Below are positions 46,923 to 55,405 of a stretch of DNA of 64,000 nt, one piece after another. Numbering within the stretch: position 1 is the stretch's first letter; the number at the start of each line of letters is the position of its first letter. The DNA is from Agromyces cavernae. GTDB lineage: Bacteria; Actinomycetota; Actinomycetes; Actinomycetales; Microbacteriaceae. The position numbers and the translations under genes are program-made. The notes beneath the pieces were generated by a model. The model ran no database searches. It worked only from the letters and a program-made list of their open reading frames with translations, and was not told the origin of the DNA. Where the stretch lies: the NCBI RefSeq assembly GCF_021044935.1, contig NZ_JAJNMP010000001.1, forward strand, positions 1,116,001 through 1,180,000, written 5' to 3'.

Positions 46923-47740
46923 TGCTCAAGATGATGTTGCGCCCCCGGTGGGTGCTGGCGCTGCTGCTCGCCCTCGGCATCGCCGCCGCGTTCGCGGCGC
47001 TCGGCCAGTGGCAGGTCGAACGTGCGGTCGTGCAGGCGACCGTCGAGGAGCGGCCCACCGAAGACATCCGGCCGTTCTCGGGTCTCGCGGTGCCCGACAA
47101 GCCGACCGAGCAGTCCGCCACCGGCCAGATGGTCGAGGTGTCGGGCACGTTCGTGCCCGGCGACACCGTCCTCGTCGAGGGCCGGTTGAACGACGGCGTC
47201 GCCGGATTCTGGCCGGTCGCGCACCTCGAGGTGACGGATGGCCCTGCCGGCGGTCTGCCCGTCGCCCTCGGTTGGGCGGCCGACGAGCAGACCGCGCGCG
47301 ACGCCGCCGATCGCTTCGACGCCGGCGTCGCCCCCACCGAGGTCGTCACCGTGACCGGGCGCTTCCTGCCGAGCGAGGCGCCGGTGGTGCCCGACGAAGG
47401 CGGCGACCCGTTCGCCATGACGACGGTCGCGGTCGCGCAGCTCATCAACCTGTGGGCCGACTACGACGACCGTCCGGTGTACTTCGGTTACGTGACCTCG
47501 GCCGAACCGGTCGTGGGGCTCGACGCGATCTCCTCGCCGCCACCAGAGCAGTCGGTCGAGCTGAACTGGCTCAACATCTTCTACGCCGTCGAGTGGGTCG
47601 TGTTCGCCGGCTTCGCCGTGTACCTCTGGTACCGGCTCGTGCGCGACGCCGTCGAGCGCGAGCGTGAGGAGGCGGCCGAGGCCGAAGCCGACTCCGGAGC
47701 CGGGCGAACCGAACCGGTCGGGCCCAAGGCGGATTCCTGA
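46922..47740 (+). CDS. SURF1-family cytochrome oxidase assembly protein
   Basis: 272 residues. One N-terminal helix (about 8-28, WVLALLLALGIAAAFAALGQWQ), a long extracytoplasmic domain, and one C-terminal helix (about 218-242, WLNIFYAVEWVVFAGFAVYLWYR). This two-helix plan and the GQWQVERA start are SURF1 traits. It helps assemble aa3-type oxidase. ATG overlaps the previous stop. The cytoplasmic tail is Glu/Ala-rich. Confidence 0.87.
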   Translation: MLKMMLRPRWVLALLLALGIAAAFAALGQWQVERAVVQATVEERPTEDIRPFSGLAVPDKPTEQSATGQMVEVSGTFVPGDTVLVEGRLNDGVAGFWPVAHLEVTDGPAGGLPVALGWAADEQTARDAADRFDAGVAPTEVVTVTGRFLPSEAPVVPDEGGDPFAMTTVAVAQLINLWADYDDRPVYFGYVTSAEPVVGLDAISSPPPEQSVELNWLNIFYAVEWVVFAGFAVYLWYRLVRDAVEREREEAAEAEADSGAGRTEPVGPKADS

Positions 47741-47788
47741 GCGATTCCGCCTCGGGCGAACCGCGGCCGACATGACGGTCTGCGGGCG

Positions 47789-47800
47789 GATGATTGGCGT
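47789..47800 (+). promoter_or_regulatory. Possible leaderless -10 box of the protease gene
   Basis: GATGAT (47789-47794), six bases, GTG 47801. Weaker than others since the first base is G. Confidence 0.35.
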
Positions 47801-48742
47801 GTGAGCACCGAAGCCCCGAGCAACGAGGATCCGCTCGACGCATACTCCGCGGTCGTCACTCGCGTGGCGAGCACCATGCTGCCGAGCGTCGCGAGCCTCG
47901 CCGTGCGCACGTCGCGGGGCGAGGGCGCCGGGAGCGCGAGCGTCATATCCGACGACGGGGTGCTCCTGACGAGCGCCCACGTCGTCGCGGGTGCACGGTC
48001 CGCCGAGGCGACGTTCGGCGACGGGACCGCCGTGGGCGTCGACGTGGTCGGCCGCGACGTGCTCTCCGACCTCGCCGTGCTGCGCGCGCGTGGCCCGGTT
48101 CCGCGTCCGGTTCCTCTCGGCGATGCGGCGGGACTGCGGGTGGGGCAGCTCGTCGTGGCGCTCGGCAACCCCATGGGCCTCGCGGGCAGTGTGACCGCCG
48201 GCATCGTCTCGAACCTCGGCCGATCACTGCCGACGGCGTCGGGCCGCGTGATCGACGAGGTGATCCAGACCGACGCAGCGCTGAACCCCGGCAATTCGGG
48301 TGGTGTGCTCGCCGACGGTGCAGGCCGCATGGTGGGCGTCAACACCGCCGTCGCCGGCATCGGACTCGGGCTCGCGGTGCCGATCAACCGAGCGACGCGC
48401 GACATCATCGCCACACTCACGCGCACCGGCCGCGTGCGGCGGGCGTGGCTCGGCATCGTCGGGGCGAAGGTGCAGCTCGCGCCCGAGCTCGCGGCGCGCA
48501 TCGGTTCGCCGACCGGATTGCAGGTGGCGGGCGTCGCCCCCGACAGCCCTGCCGCGCTCGCGGACATCCACCGCGGCGACATCGTGGTCTCGCTCGACGG
48601 GAACGACGTGGTGACGTCGACGTCGATCCAGCGGCTGATGGTCGAGGACGCGATCGATCGCCAGGTCGAGATGACGGTCTGGCGCAACGGCGCGCTCGTG
48701 GACGTGTTCGTCGTTCCGCGGGAGCTCGTCGACGCATCCTGA
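47801..48742 (+). CDS. Trypsin-like PDZ serine protease without signal peptide
   Basis: 313 residues. HtrA/DegP-type. Catalytic H60 (LLTSAHVV), D90 (VLSDLAVL) and S166 (NPGNSGGVL) are all present; a PDZ domain follows (about 215-305; AGVAPDSPAALADIHRGDIVVSLDG). There is no signal peptide or membrane helix, which suggests a cytosolic enzyme, unlike most HtrA proteins. An upstream secretion signal is ruled out by a stop in the frame. Cytosolic substrate unknown. Confidence 0.88.
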   Translation: MSTEAPSNEDPLDAYSAVVTRVASTMLPSVASLAVRTSRGEGAGSASVISDDGVLLTSAHVVAGARSAEATFGDGTAVGVDVVGRDVLSDLAVLRARGPVPRPVPLGDAAGLRVGQLVVALGNPMGLAGSVTAGIVSNLGRSLPTASGRVIDEVIQTDAALNPGNSGGVLADGAGRMVGVNTAVAGIGLGLAVPINRATRDIIATLTRTGRVRRAWLGIVGAKVQLAPELAARIGSPTGLQVAGVAPDSPAALADIHRGDIVVSLDGNDVVTSTSIQRLMVEDAIDRQVEMTVWRNGALVDVFVVPRELVDAS

Positions 48743-48775
48743 TCCGTCGACCGGATGCCTCGCGGACCGCGGGAT

Positions 48776-49186
48776 TCAGGCGTCGATGCCGAACGCCTCG
48801 GCGAATTCGGGTGCCGGCGGGATCTCGGTGATGACGTCGACGAGCGCGCCGCCAGGGTCGCGGACGATCACGTGGCGCTGGCCGAACGGCTCGCTGCGCA
48901 GCGGCTGCACGACCGGTACGCCGGCCGCCTCGAGCCGGGCCGCGACGGCGTCGACGTCGTCGAGTTCGAGATTCACGAGCACACCCCGCGCAGCCTCGCC
49001 GTAGCCGGCCGGCATCGATGGGTGAGCGAGGTCGAGCAGGGCGAGCTCGTCGCCCGAGTCGGGGTGCCGAAGGCTCACGTACCAGTCAGCCTCGAACGCC
49101 GACTCGAATCCGAAGTGCTCTCGGTAGAACGACGCGCTCGCGGCGACATCGGGGGTGCAGAGGACGGGGTAGCAGCTGCGGAGCAT
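48776..49186 (-). CDS. Glyoxalase/VOC-family protein
   Basis: 136 residues. MLRSCYPVLCTPDVAASASFYREHFGFES, the usual single-domain VOC start, and HVIVRDPGGALVDVITEI near the end. Could be a lyase, dioxygenase or resistance protein; the metal ligands are not clear. ATG 49186 has GAAGGGA at a proper distance; the in-frame ATG at 49213 would lie closer to the operators. Divergent from a TetR gene and probably controlled by it. Confidence 0.85.
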   Translation of the reverse strand: MLRSCYPVLCTPDVAASASFYREHFGFESAFEADWYVSLRHPDSGDELALLDLAHPSMPAGYGEAARGVLVNLELDDVDAVAARLEAAGVPVVQPLRSEPFGQRHVIVRDPGGALVDVITEIPPAPEFAEAFGIDA

Positions 49187-49220
49187 CGGTCGGTCCCTTC
49201 GTCGGTACGTCATCGTAAAG

Positions 49221-49241
49221 ATACGTACAGTCTGTATGTAT
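49221..49241. promoter_or_regulatory. TetR operator 1
   Basis: Near-perfect palindrome with arms ATACGTACA and TGTATGTAT around GTC. Overlaps the -35 region expected for the tetR promoter (-10 TACTCT 49245-49250). Confidence 0.75.
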
Positions 49242-49254
49242 TGCTACTCTGACT

Positions 49255-49273
49255 GACGTACAGTGTGTATGTC
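49255..49273. promoter_or_regulatory. TetR operator 2
   Basis: GACGTACA-GTG-TGTATGTC, sharing ACGTACAGT-TGTATGT with operator 1; centres 33 bp apart. It covers the likely tetR transcript start and the minus-strand TTGACA (49275-49270) that would serve as -35 for the glyoxalase gene. Confidence 0.75.
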
Positions 49274-49295
49274 AAGTGCTTCGAGAAGGGTCCCG

Positions 49296-49892
49296 ATGGC
49301 GACGAAGGCCGAACAGCGCGACCGCACTCGCGCCGAGATCGTGCGCATCGCGACACGCAGCTTCGCGGAGTCGGGCTACGCCGGCGTCGCGCTCGAGGAC
49401 CTCGTCGCCGAAGCCGGGCTCACGCGAGGAGCCCTCTACCACCACTTCGGCAACAAGCAGGGGCTGTTCCGAGCCGTCGTCGAGCAGGCGCAGGCGGGGG
49501 TGGCCGAGGCCGTCGAGCACGCGGCATCCGGGCACGACGACGTGCTCGACGATTTCCTCGCCGGCTGCCGCGCGTTCCTCGAGGCGAGTCTCGCGCCCGA
49601 GGTCCGGCGGATCCTGCTCGTCGACGGGCCCGCGGTCCTCGGCTGGGATGCCTGGCGCGACGGCGACCTCGATACGAGCGCGCGGCACCTCGATGCCGGG
49701 GTGGCCGAACTCGTCGAGGCCGGCGTCATCGAGGATCGGGAACTCGACACGGTGACCGCACTGCTGTCGGGCGCGCTCAACGAGGTCGCGCTCGTGAACG
49801 CGCGCGCCCACGACCCCGAGCGGGGCATCGATGCGGCGGTCGACATGGTGCGCCGCATGCTGCGCGGTCTCGCGCCCGCACGCGGCACGTAG
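49296..49892 (+). CDS. TetR-family transcriptional regulator
   Basis: 198 residues. HTH at about 30-52 (VALEDLVAEAGLTRGALYHHF) in the N-terminal TetR domain; the C-terminal effector domain is helical and unassigned. ATG 49296 has GAGAAGGG five bases upstream. The two operators just before it indicate self-repression and control of the divergent glyoxalase gene. Ligand unknown. Confidence 0.9.
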   Translation: MATKAEQRDRTRAEIVRIATRSFAESGYAGVALEDLVAEAGLTRGALYHHFGNKQGLFRAVVEQAQAGVAEAVEHAASGHDDVLDDFLAGCRAFLEASLAPEVRRILLVDGPAVLGWDAWRDGDLDTSARHLDAGVAELVEAGVIEDRELDTVTALLSGALNEVALVNARAHDPERGIDAAVDMVRRMLRGLAPARGT

Positions 49893-49901
49893 ACTGTTCG
49901 C
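49890..49901 (+). promoter_or_regulatory. Leaderless-type -10 box of the DUF3817 gene
   Basis: TAGACT (49890-49895), overlapping the end of tetR, ends six bases before ATG 49902. Confidence 0.6.
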
Positions 49902-50381
49902 ATGCCCCTCGAGCCCAAACTCGCCGATCTGCCGCGCATCCGCGGGGCGCTTCGCCTCTACCAGGTCGCCTCGGTCATCACCGGTGTCATGCTGCTGCTG
50001 CTCTGCGCAGAGATGATCATGAAGTACGCCTTCGGGCTCGAGCTCGAGCTCGCCGGGCCGCAGGGGTTCCTCGCGTTCGTGCCGGTCGACACGGTGACCG
50101 CGGTCAACCTCTCGACCGGCATCCTCATCGCCCACGGCTGGTTCTACGTGCTGTACCTGTTCAGCGACTTCCGCCTCTGGAGCCTCATGCGCTGGCGGTT
50201 CCCGCGCTTCATCCTCATCGCGCTCGGCGGCATCATCCCGTTCCTTTCGTTCTTCCTCGAGGCGCGCATCGGGCGCGAGGTGCGTGCGTACCTCGCGTCG
50301 CGTGAGCCCGAGGCGTCAACGGATGACGCGAGCCAGGCCGTCCCGTCCAGCACCGCCGAATCCGTGGAGGCACAGCAGTGA
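49902..50381 (+). CDS. DUF3817 membrane protein
   Basis: 159 residues with three hydrophobic segments (about 18-42, 66-82 and 98-118). [20 protein letters not shown] and [20 protein letters not shown] are DUF3817 motifs. The family often precedes guaA in Actinobacteria, as here (four-base overlap), but its role is unknown. The last 35 residues are polar and variable. Confidence 0.85.
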   Translation: MPLEPKLADLPRIRGALRLYQVASVITGVMLLLLCAEMIMKYAFGLELELAGPQGFLAFVPVDTVTAVNLSTGILIAHGWFYVLYLFSDFRLWSLMRWRFPRFILIALGGIIPFLSFFLEARIGREVRAYLASREPEASTDDASQAVPSSTAESVEAQQ

Positions 50382-51970
50382 CCGAACCGCAGCAGCCGTC
50401 GACCGAACAGCGGCCGGTGCTCGTCGTCGACTTCGGCGCGCAGTACGCCCAGCTCATCGCGCGGCGCGTGCGCGAGGCATCCGTGTACTCCGAGATCGTG
50501 CCGCACACGATCACGGCAGCCGAGGTCGCGGCCAAGAACCCGGTGGGCATCGTGCTCTCGGGCGGGCCGTCGTCGGTCTACGAGGCAGGCGCGCCCGCGC
50601 TCGACGAGGGCATCCTGCGGCTCGGGGTGCCGACGCTCGGCATCTGCTACGGCTTCCAGGTCATGGCGCAGCAGCTCGGCGGCGAGGTCGCGCACACCGG
50701 CCACCGCGAGTACGGTTCGACCGCCGTCACCGCGCGCACCGACGACGACAACGCGCTGCTCGCGGGCCAGCCCGAGGCGCAGATCGTGTGGATGAGCCAC
50801 GGCGACTCGGTGTCGAGGGCGCCCGAGGGATTCGAGGTGCTCGCCTCGACCGCCACGACGCCCGTCGCGGCCTTCGCGAACGACGAGCAGGGCTTCTACG
50901 GCGTGCAGTGGCACCCCGAGGTGAAGCACTCGGCGTTCGGCCAGCAGGTCATCGAGAACTTCCTGCACCGCGCCGCCGGCATCCCCGCCGACTGGAACTC
51001 GGGCAACGTCATCGCCGAGCAGGTCGCGCGCATCCGCGAGCAGGTGGGCTCGGCGCGCGTGATCTCGGCGCTGTCGGGCGGGGTCGACTCGGCGGTCTCG
51101 ACGGCGCTCGTGCAGCAGGCCGTCGGCGACCAGCTGACCGCCGTCTTCGTCGACCACGGGCTCCTGCGCAAGGGCGAGCGCGAGCAGGTGCAGCAGGACT
51201 ACGTGGCAGCCACCGGAGTGCGACTCGTCACGGTCGACGCCGCCGATGTCTTCCTCGACGCGCTCGCCGGGGTCAGCGACCCCGAGGAGAAGCGCAAGAT
51301 CATCGGGCGCGAGTTCATCCGTGCGTTCGAGCAGGCCGAGCGCGACCTCATCGCCGAGGCCGCCGCCTCGGGGGAGCCGATCAAGTTCCTCGTGCAGGGC
51401 ACGCTCTACCCCGACGTGGTCGAGTCGGGCGGCGGCACGGGCACCGCGAACATCAAGTCGCACCACAACGTGGGCGGCCTGCCCGAAGACCTGCAGTTCG
51501 AGCTCGTCGAGCCGCTGCGCACGCTCTTCAAAGACGAGGTGCGCGCCATCGGACGCGAGCTCGGCCTGCCCGAGGCGATCGTCGGCCGCCAGCCGTTTCC
51601 GGGGCCAGGCCTCGGCATCCGCATCGTGGGTGAGGTTACCCGTGAGCGTCTCGATCTGCTCCGTCAGGCCGACGCGATCGCGCGTGAAGAGCTGACTCAC
51701 GCAGGCTTGGACAGCGAGATCTGGCAGTGCCCGGTCGTGCTGCTCGCCGACGTGCGCTCGGTGGGCGTGCAGGGCGACGGCCGCACCTACGGCCACCCGA
51801 TCGTGCTGCGGCCGGTCTCGTCGGAAGACGCGATGACCGCGGACTGGACGCGGCTGCCCTACGACGTGCTCGCCCGTATCAGCAATCGCATCACGAACGA
51901 GGTGCCCGAGGTCAACCGGGTCGTGCTCGACGTCACGTCGAAGCCGCCGGGGACCATCGAGTGGGAGTGA
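50378..51970 (+). CDS. guaA: GMP synthase (glutamine-hydrolysing)
   Basis: 530 residues. Aminates XMP to GMP. N-terminal glutaminase with nucleophile cysteine in [12 protein letters not shown] and WHPE histidine-glutamate pair; ATP-pyrophosphatase loop [10 protein letters not shown]-terminal dimer domain ending KPPGTIEWE. Starts with GTG 50378, overlapping the DUF3817 stop (GTGA). Completes the guanine branch with guaB. Confidence 0.97.
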   Translation: MTEPQQPSTEQRPVLVVDFGAQYAQLIARRVREASVYSEIVPHTITAAEVAAKNPVGIVLSGGPSSVYEAGAPALDEGILRLGVPTLGICYGFQVMAQQLGGEVAHTGHREYGSTAVTARTDDDNALLAGQPEAQIVWMSHGDSVSRAPEGFEVLASTATTPVAAFANDEQGFYGVQWHPEVKHSAFGQQVIENFLHRAAGIPADWNSGNVIAEQVARIREQVGSARVISALSGGVDSAVSTALVQQAVGDQLTAVFVDHGLLRKGEREQVQQDYVAATGVRLVTVDAADVFLDALAGVSDPEEKRKIIGREFIRAFEQAERDLIAEAAASGEPIKFLVQGTLYPDVVESGGGTGTANIKSHHNVGGLPEDLQFELVEPLRTLFKDEVRAIGRELGLPEAIVGRQPFPGPGLGIRIVGEVTRERLDLLRQADAIAREELTHAGLDSEIWQCPVVLLADVRSVGVQGDGRTYGHPIVLRPVSSEDAMTADWTRLPYDVLARISNRITNEVPEVNRVVLDVTSKPPGTIEWE

Positions 51971-51988
51971 GTGCTCCCTGATGTGCGC

Positions 51989-52020
51989 GAAGGGCGCCGG
52001 CCGCGTGGCTGGCGCCCTTC
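51989..52020. terminator. Terminator after guaA
   Basis: GAAGGGCGCC-GGCC (51989-52002), loop GCGT, GGCT-GGCGCCCTTC (52007-52020). Lies between guaA (+) and the wall-binding protein gene (-) and can act for both. Confidence 0.8.
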
Positions 52021-52054
52021 AGGGTGCGAGGGGCGCGGATCGCGGGCGCTGCGC

Positions 52055-54166
52055 TCAGCCGGAGAGCGCCTTGAGCTGGGACTCGACCTTGGCGGAGACG
52101 GCGCCCGTGCCACCGAGGATCACGATTTTGTCGGGGCGCAGGCGCTTGAGCGCATCGGCGACGGACTTCGGCAGGCTGTCGCGGCTCGTGAGCAGCACCG
52201 GCCCGCTGCTGATGCCGGCGACCGGCCCGCCCGCGAGTGCGTCGGGGAACTCCATGCCGTTGGCGACATAGGCCACGGAGACTCCGTAGTCGAACCAGTC
52301 GGAGAGGAGAGCGGAGGTCTCGTAGCGGTCGCGGCCGTGGGTGCCAAGGGTGTAGCCGGGAACGAGCGCATTGAGTTGCGTATGAGCATTCGGGCCGACG
52401 ACACCGCCGCCGATGATCTCGATGGACTCGGGTTTCAGACGCTTCAGCTCGGCGACAATGGCGGCCGGAAGTCGGTCGCCGTCCCCAGTCAGAAGGATCG
52501 GCCCGTCGCTCAGCGCAGCGTGAGGTGCAGCGGAGAGGGCGTCGGGGAACTTCGACCCGCTCGTGAGGTAGGCGACTGGTACCCCCGGTGCAAATCGCGA
52601 CTTCGAGAGGGCGGCAGAGGTCGCATAACGGTCAGCGCCACCGATTCGCGTGATGGAGCCCGGGGTGAGCAGGGCGAGCTTGATCGCGACGGCGGCGCTG
52701 ATCGCGCCGGTTCCGCCGAGCACTACGATGCGCTTGGGCTTCAGACGGCGGAGTTCGTCGGCGACGACATCGGGCAACGAGTTCTGGGGCGAGAGCAGGA
52801 TCGGTCCGCCCGACGTCGCCGCAACCGGCGCGGCTGAGAGGGCGTCGGGAAAGGTTGCGCCGCTCGCAATGAACGCCACGGGAACCCCGGGAGCGAACTC
52901 CGACGCGGAGACCCGGGCCGCGGTCGAATAGCGGTCGCTGCCGGCGATGCGAGAGACGTTGCCCCAGGGGTGCGTCTTCGACTCGTACGTGAGCTTCGCG
53001 TTTCTCCCGGTCACCGTTGCCTGCGGAAGCACTCGGATGGGGTTCGGATTTCCCCACGGTCGATCGCTCCACCATTCGATTCGGAGGCCCGACCCCTCGG
53101 GCGGATAGAAGTAGAGACGCCAGAGGCCCGGTGGCACGCCCTGGATCGTGTAGTAGCCGTCCTCGTCGGTCCGGTGGAACCCGACGTCTGCCTCCTGCGC
53201 GGCTACGCCCGTCGCCCAGGAGTGGGCGGATTCGAAGTTCACGTCGGCACCCGCGACGGGTTCGCCGTGGGGGCCCGTCACGCGCCCTGAGATCGTGGCC
53301 CCGCGGGCGAGCTTGGCGTCCATGCCCGTGTGCATCGACCCAGCCGTGAACGTGATCCTGGTCGCCTGCGAGCGGTACGGCCGGTCGCCCCAGTATTCGA
53401 TGACGTACGGCTCGCCGGTTGGACTCCTGCCCCAGAACAGCAGCGTCCAGGTGCCGGCGGGGATGCCGCGGATCGTGAAGGTCCCATCGGCGGCGACGTT
53501 TCCGACGGTGTTGTCGAGATCGAGGGTCTCCCCGTCGAGGGCCACGACATCGACGTCGGCCCTGGCGGGCGGCTTTCCGTCGGGTCCGAGAACCTTGCCC
53601 GACACCGTGGATCCGAGCGCGAGCTGCGCATTCATGCCCGTGAGCGCCTGACCGGCCGCCAAGGAGAAGGATGTGGCCTTCGACTGGAAGTAGGTGTCCT
53701 TCCAGTACTCGGGCACGTAGTCGACCAGATCCGTGCGGTCGCCGAGCGAGAACTCGAGTGTGTACGAGCCGGGCGCGAGGCCGGTGATGCTGTAGCTCCC
53801 GTCGGAGGCGGTGCGCGCAGTCACGGGTGAGACCTTCGCCCGGTCCCATGCCCACACCCTCCCGCCTGACAGCGGCCTGCCGTCGCTCAGGGTGACCTTT
53901 CCGGAGATCGATCCGGTCCCGGCGGCGATAGCGCTCACTTCGGGATCGGAGGGTGCGGCGGTTGTTGCAACGGCGGCCGTCGTGGGCGGTAGGGCCAGCG
54001 CGACCACAATGACCGCGGCAATGCGGAGCGCGAATGGTCGAACTGCGCGTCGGAGAGCGGGTCGAGGTGAAGGGCGGCGGCGCAATCGGGTCTCCGGGTG
54101 TTCGGGTCGCAGGGGACGGGCTGCCGCCGAGCGAAACGCCGCGGGATGCCTCGAGAATCTCATCAC
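52055..54166 (-). CDS. Secreted protein with three carboxypeptidase-like repeats and three cell-wall-binding (CWB2) repeats
   Basis: 703 residues. A basic N-terminus and hydrophobic segment (about 45-68) act as signal peptide. Three beta-sandwich repeats of about 100 residues follow (about 86-185, 186-290, 291-390; each starts SISGKV/TVSGKV/TISGRV and ends near a YW-x-D motif). Three CWB2 modules (about 393-703) contain SRIAGSDRYSTAA, FPDALSAAP and IVVLGGTGAISAAV. These anchor proteins to the wall. The start (GTG 54166 or ATG 54163) is uncertain, with no clear RBS. GC content is visibly lower and codon choice less biased than neighbours, suggesting acquisition. Confidence 0.85.
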   Translation of the reverse strand: MMRFSRHPAAFRSAAARPLRPEHPETRLRRRPSPRPALRRAVRPFALRIAAVIVVALALPPTTAAVATTAAPSDPEVSAIAAGTGSISGKVTLSDGRPLSGGRVWAWDRAKVSPVTARTASDGSYSITGLAPGSYTLEFSLGDRTDLVDYVPEYWKDTYFQSKATSFSLAAGQALTGMNAQLALGSTVSGKVLGPDGKPPARADVDVVALDGETLDLDNTVGNVAADGTFTIRGIPAGTWTLLFWGRSPTGEPYVIEYWGDRPYRSQATRITFTAGSMHTGMDAKLARGATISGRVTGPHGEPVAGADVNFESAHSWATGVAAQEADVGFHRTDEDGYYTIQGVPPGLWRLYFYPPEGSGLRIEWWSDRPWGNPNPIRVLPQATVTGRNAKLTYESKTHPWGNVSRIAGSDRYSTAARVSASEFAPGVPVAFIASGATFPDALSAAPVAATSGGPILLSPQNSLPDVVADELRRLKPKRIVVLGGTGAISAAVAIKLALLTPGSITRIGGADRYATSAALSKSRFAPGVPVAYLTSGSKFPDALSAAPHAALSDGPILLTGDGDRLPAAIVAELKRLKPESIEIIGGGVVGPNAHTQLNALVPGYTLGTHGRDRYETSALLSDWFDYGVSVAYVANGMEFPDALAGGPVAGISSGPVLLTSRDSLPKSVADALKRLRPDKIVILGGTGAVSAKVESQLKALSG

Positions 54167-54365
54167 AGTCGGGGGTGCATTGGGAAGGCTCTGCTGAATG
54201 CTCGGCGCCGACCAGTTCAGCGAGTCCGCTCATGACGAATTGCAGGAAGATTCGGGCGACACGCCGAGTCGGTCGAGGCACGAGCCGGCGTGTCGGCCCA
54301 GCTGCTCCTTCGACTCGGCGCGCGGGCGAGCAACGTGCCGGGCACGAAGAGCCCTGTGGAAACGA
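54167..54365. other. Intergenic region between wall-binding protein and Bax-inhibitor gene
   Basis: 199 bp. Frames on both strands are open but have no recognisable family or RBS. It should carry the minus-strand promoter of the wall-binding protein; none is obvious. Confidence 0.4.
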
Positions 54366-54393
54366 CGAACGGCCGCCCGGAGGCGGCCGTTCG
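54366..54393 (-). terminator. Terminator after the Bax-inhibitor-1 gene
   Basis: CGAACGGCCGCC (54366-54377), loop CGGA, GGCGGCCGTTCG (54382-54393), perfect 12-bp stem; on the minus strand it is followed by TCGTCGTTTCC. Confidence 0.75.
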
Positions 54394-54395
54394 GG

Positions 54396-54432
54396 TCTCG
54401 ATACGGCGCTGCGCGCCTACTCGACCGACGAG
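54396..54432. repeat. Dispersed palindrome-family repeat
   Basis: GTCTCGATACGGCGCTGC then GCGCCTACTCGACC, one half-unit of the family. Flanks TCTCGATAC and CTACTCGACC match the 56462 palindrome; the centre GGCGCTGCGCGCC matches the first unit at 44393. Confidence 0.65.
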
Positions 54433-54437
54433 GGGAG

Positions 54438-55250
54438 TCAGTCGCTCGACTGCATGATCGCGAGCATGCGCAGGATCTCGAGGTAGAGCCAGATGACCGT
54501 GACCATGATGCCGAACACGCCCATCCACTCGTACTTCTTGGGGGCGCGGTTGCGCACGCCCTGCTGGATGAAGTCGAAGTCGAGCACGAGCGAGTAGGCC
54601 GCCATGATGACGACGAAGACGCCGATGATCAGACCGAGAGGGATACCGAAGATGTCCTGACCGCGGAGCCCCCACGGGTCGTCGGTCGCACCGAACAGGA
54701 TGAGGCCGAAGTTCACGAGCGAGAACACGAGGTACCCGACCATGGCGATGAGGAAGATCTTCGTGGCCTTCTTCGACGCGCGGATCTTGCCCGAGGCGAA
54801 GAGCGCGAGCGTGACGCCGACCACCACGAGGGTGGCGATGACGGCCTGCGCGACGATGCCGCCGCCGAAGGACATCTCGTACCACGCCGAGATGCCGCCG
54901 ACGAAGACGCCCTGCACGCCTGCGTAGGCGAGGATCAGCGCAGGCGACGGCTCACGCTTGAACGTGTTCACGAGGGCGAGCACGAAGCCCACGATGCCGG
55001 CGCCGATCCACAGGAACGGCAGCGACTGCACGGTGACCCAGCCGATGGCCGCACCCACGAGCAGCAGGCCGAAGCCCGCGACCGACTTCTGGATGGTCGT
55101 GTCGATGGCCATCGTCTCGCCGGCGGGCGGCGTGGCGGGCTGGTTGTACATCTCCTGCAGTTGCTGTGCCGAGAGGTCTTGCGCTCCGGCCACGGCTCCC
55201 TGCTGCGAGAAGGCGGAGTTCCGCGCGAATGCGGGATTGTCGAGAGCCAT
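54438..55250 (-). CDS. Bax inhibitor-1/YccA-family membrane protein
   Basis: 270 residues. Seven hydrophobic segments between about 60 and 265; a soluble N-terminus (MALDNPAFARNSAFSQQ, QQLQEMYNQPA). The final WLYLEILRMLAIMQSSD with its charged end is typical. Actinobacterial members of this family are of unknown function, perhaps ion flux or protease control. ATG 55250 (RBS AGAGGA) is chosen; the frame upstream to 55433 has no family likeness. A TAGATT (minus, 55327-55322) may be its -10. Confidence 0.87.
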   Translation of the reverse strand: MALDNPAFARNSAFSQQGAVAGAQDLSAQQLQEMYNQPATPPAGETMAIDTTIQKSVAGFGLLLVGAAIGWVTVQSLPFLWIGAGIVGFVLALVNTFKREPSPALILAYAGVQGVFVGGISAWYEMSFGGGIVAQAVIATLVVVGVTLALFASGKIRASKKATKIFLIAMVGYLVFSLVNFGLILFGATDDPWGLRGQDIFGIPLGLIIGVFVVIMAAYSLVLDFDFIQQGVRNRAPKKYEWMGVFGIMVTVIWLYLEILRMLAIMQSSD

Positions 55251-55393
55251 GGGTTCCTCTGCTTTCGGCTGGGCTCGGTGCGGGGGATCGGCGCGGATGC
55301 GGCATCCGTGCCGTTCAGAACAATCTACCCGCGATAGGTGGGACAACGCCGCGAGTTTGCGTTGGATTCCCCTGCTCGTTCCCCGCCGCTGGC

Positions 55394-55405
55394 TACGCTG
55401 GGCGC
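55394..55405 (+). promoter_or_regulatory. Leaderless-type -10 box of the phosphodiesterase gene
   Basis: TACGCT (55394-55399) ends six bases before ATG 55406. Confidence 0.55.

Noticed and set aside
54198-55337. 379-residue plus-strand frame opposite the Bax-inhibitor gene
   Set aside because: Its larger part is the shadow of the Bax-inhibitor gene, and its first 80 residues have no homology that I recognise and no RBS.
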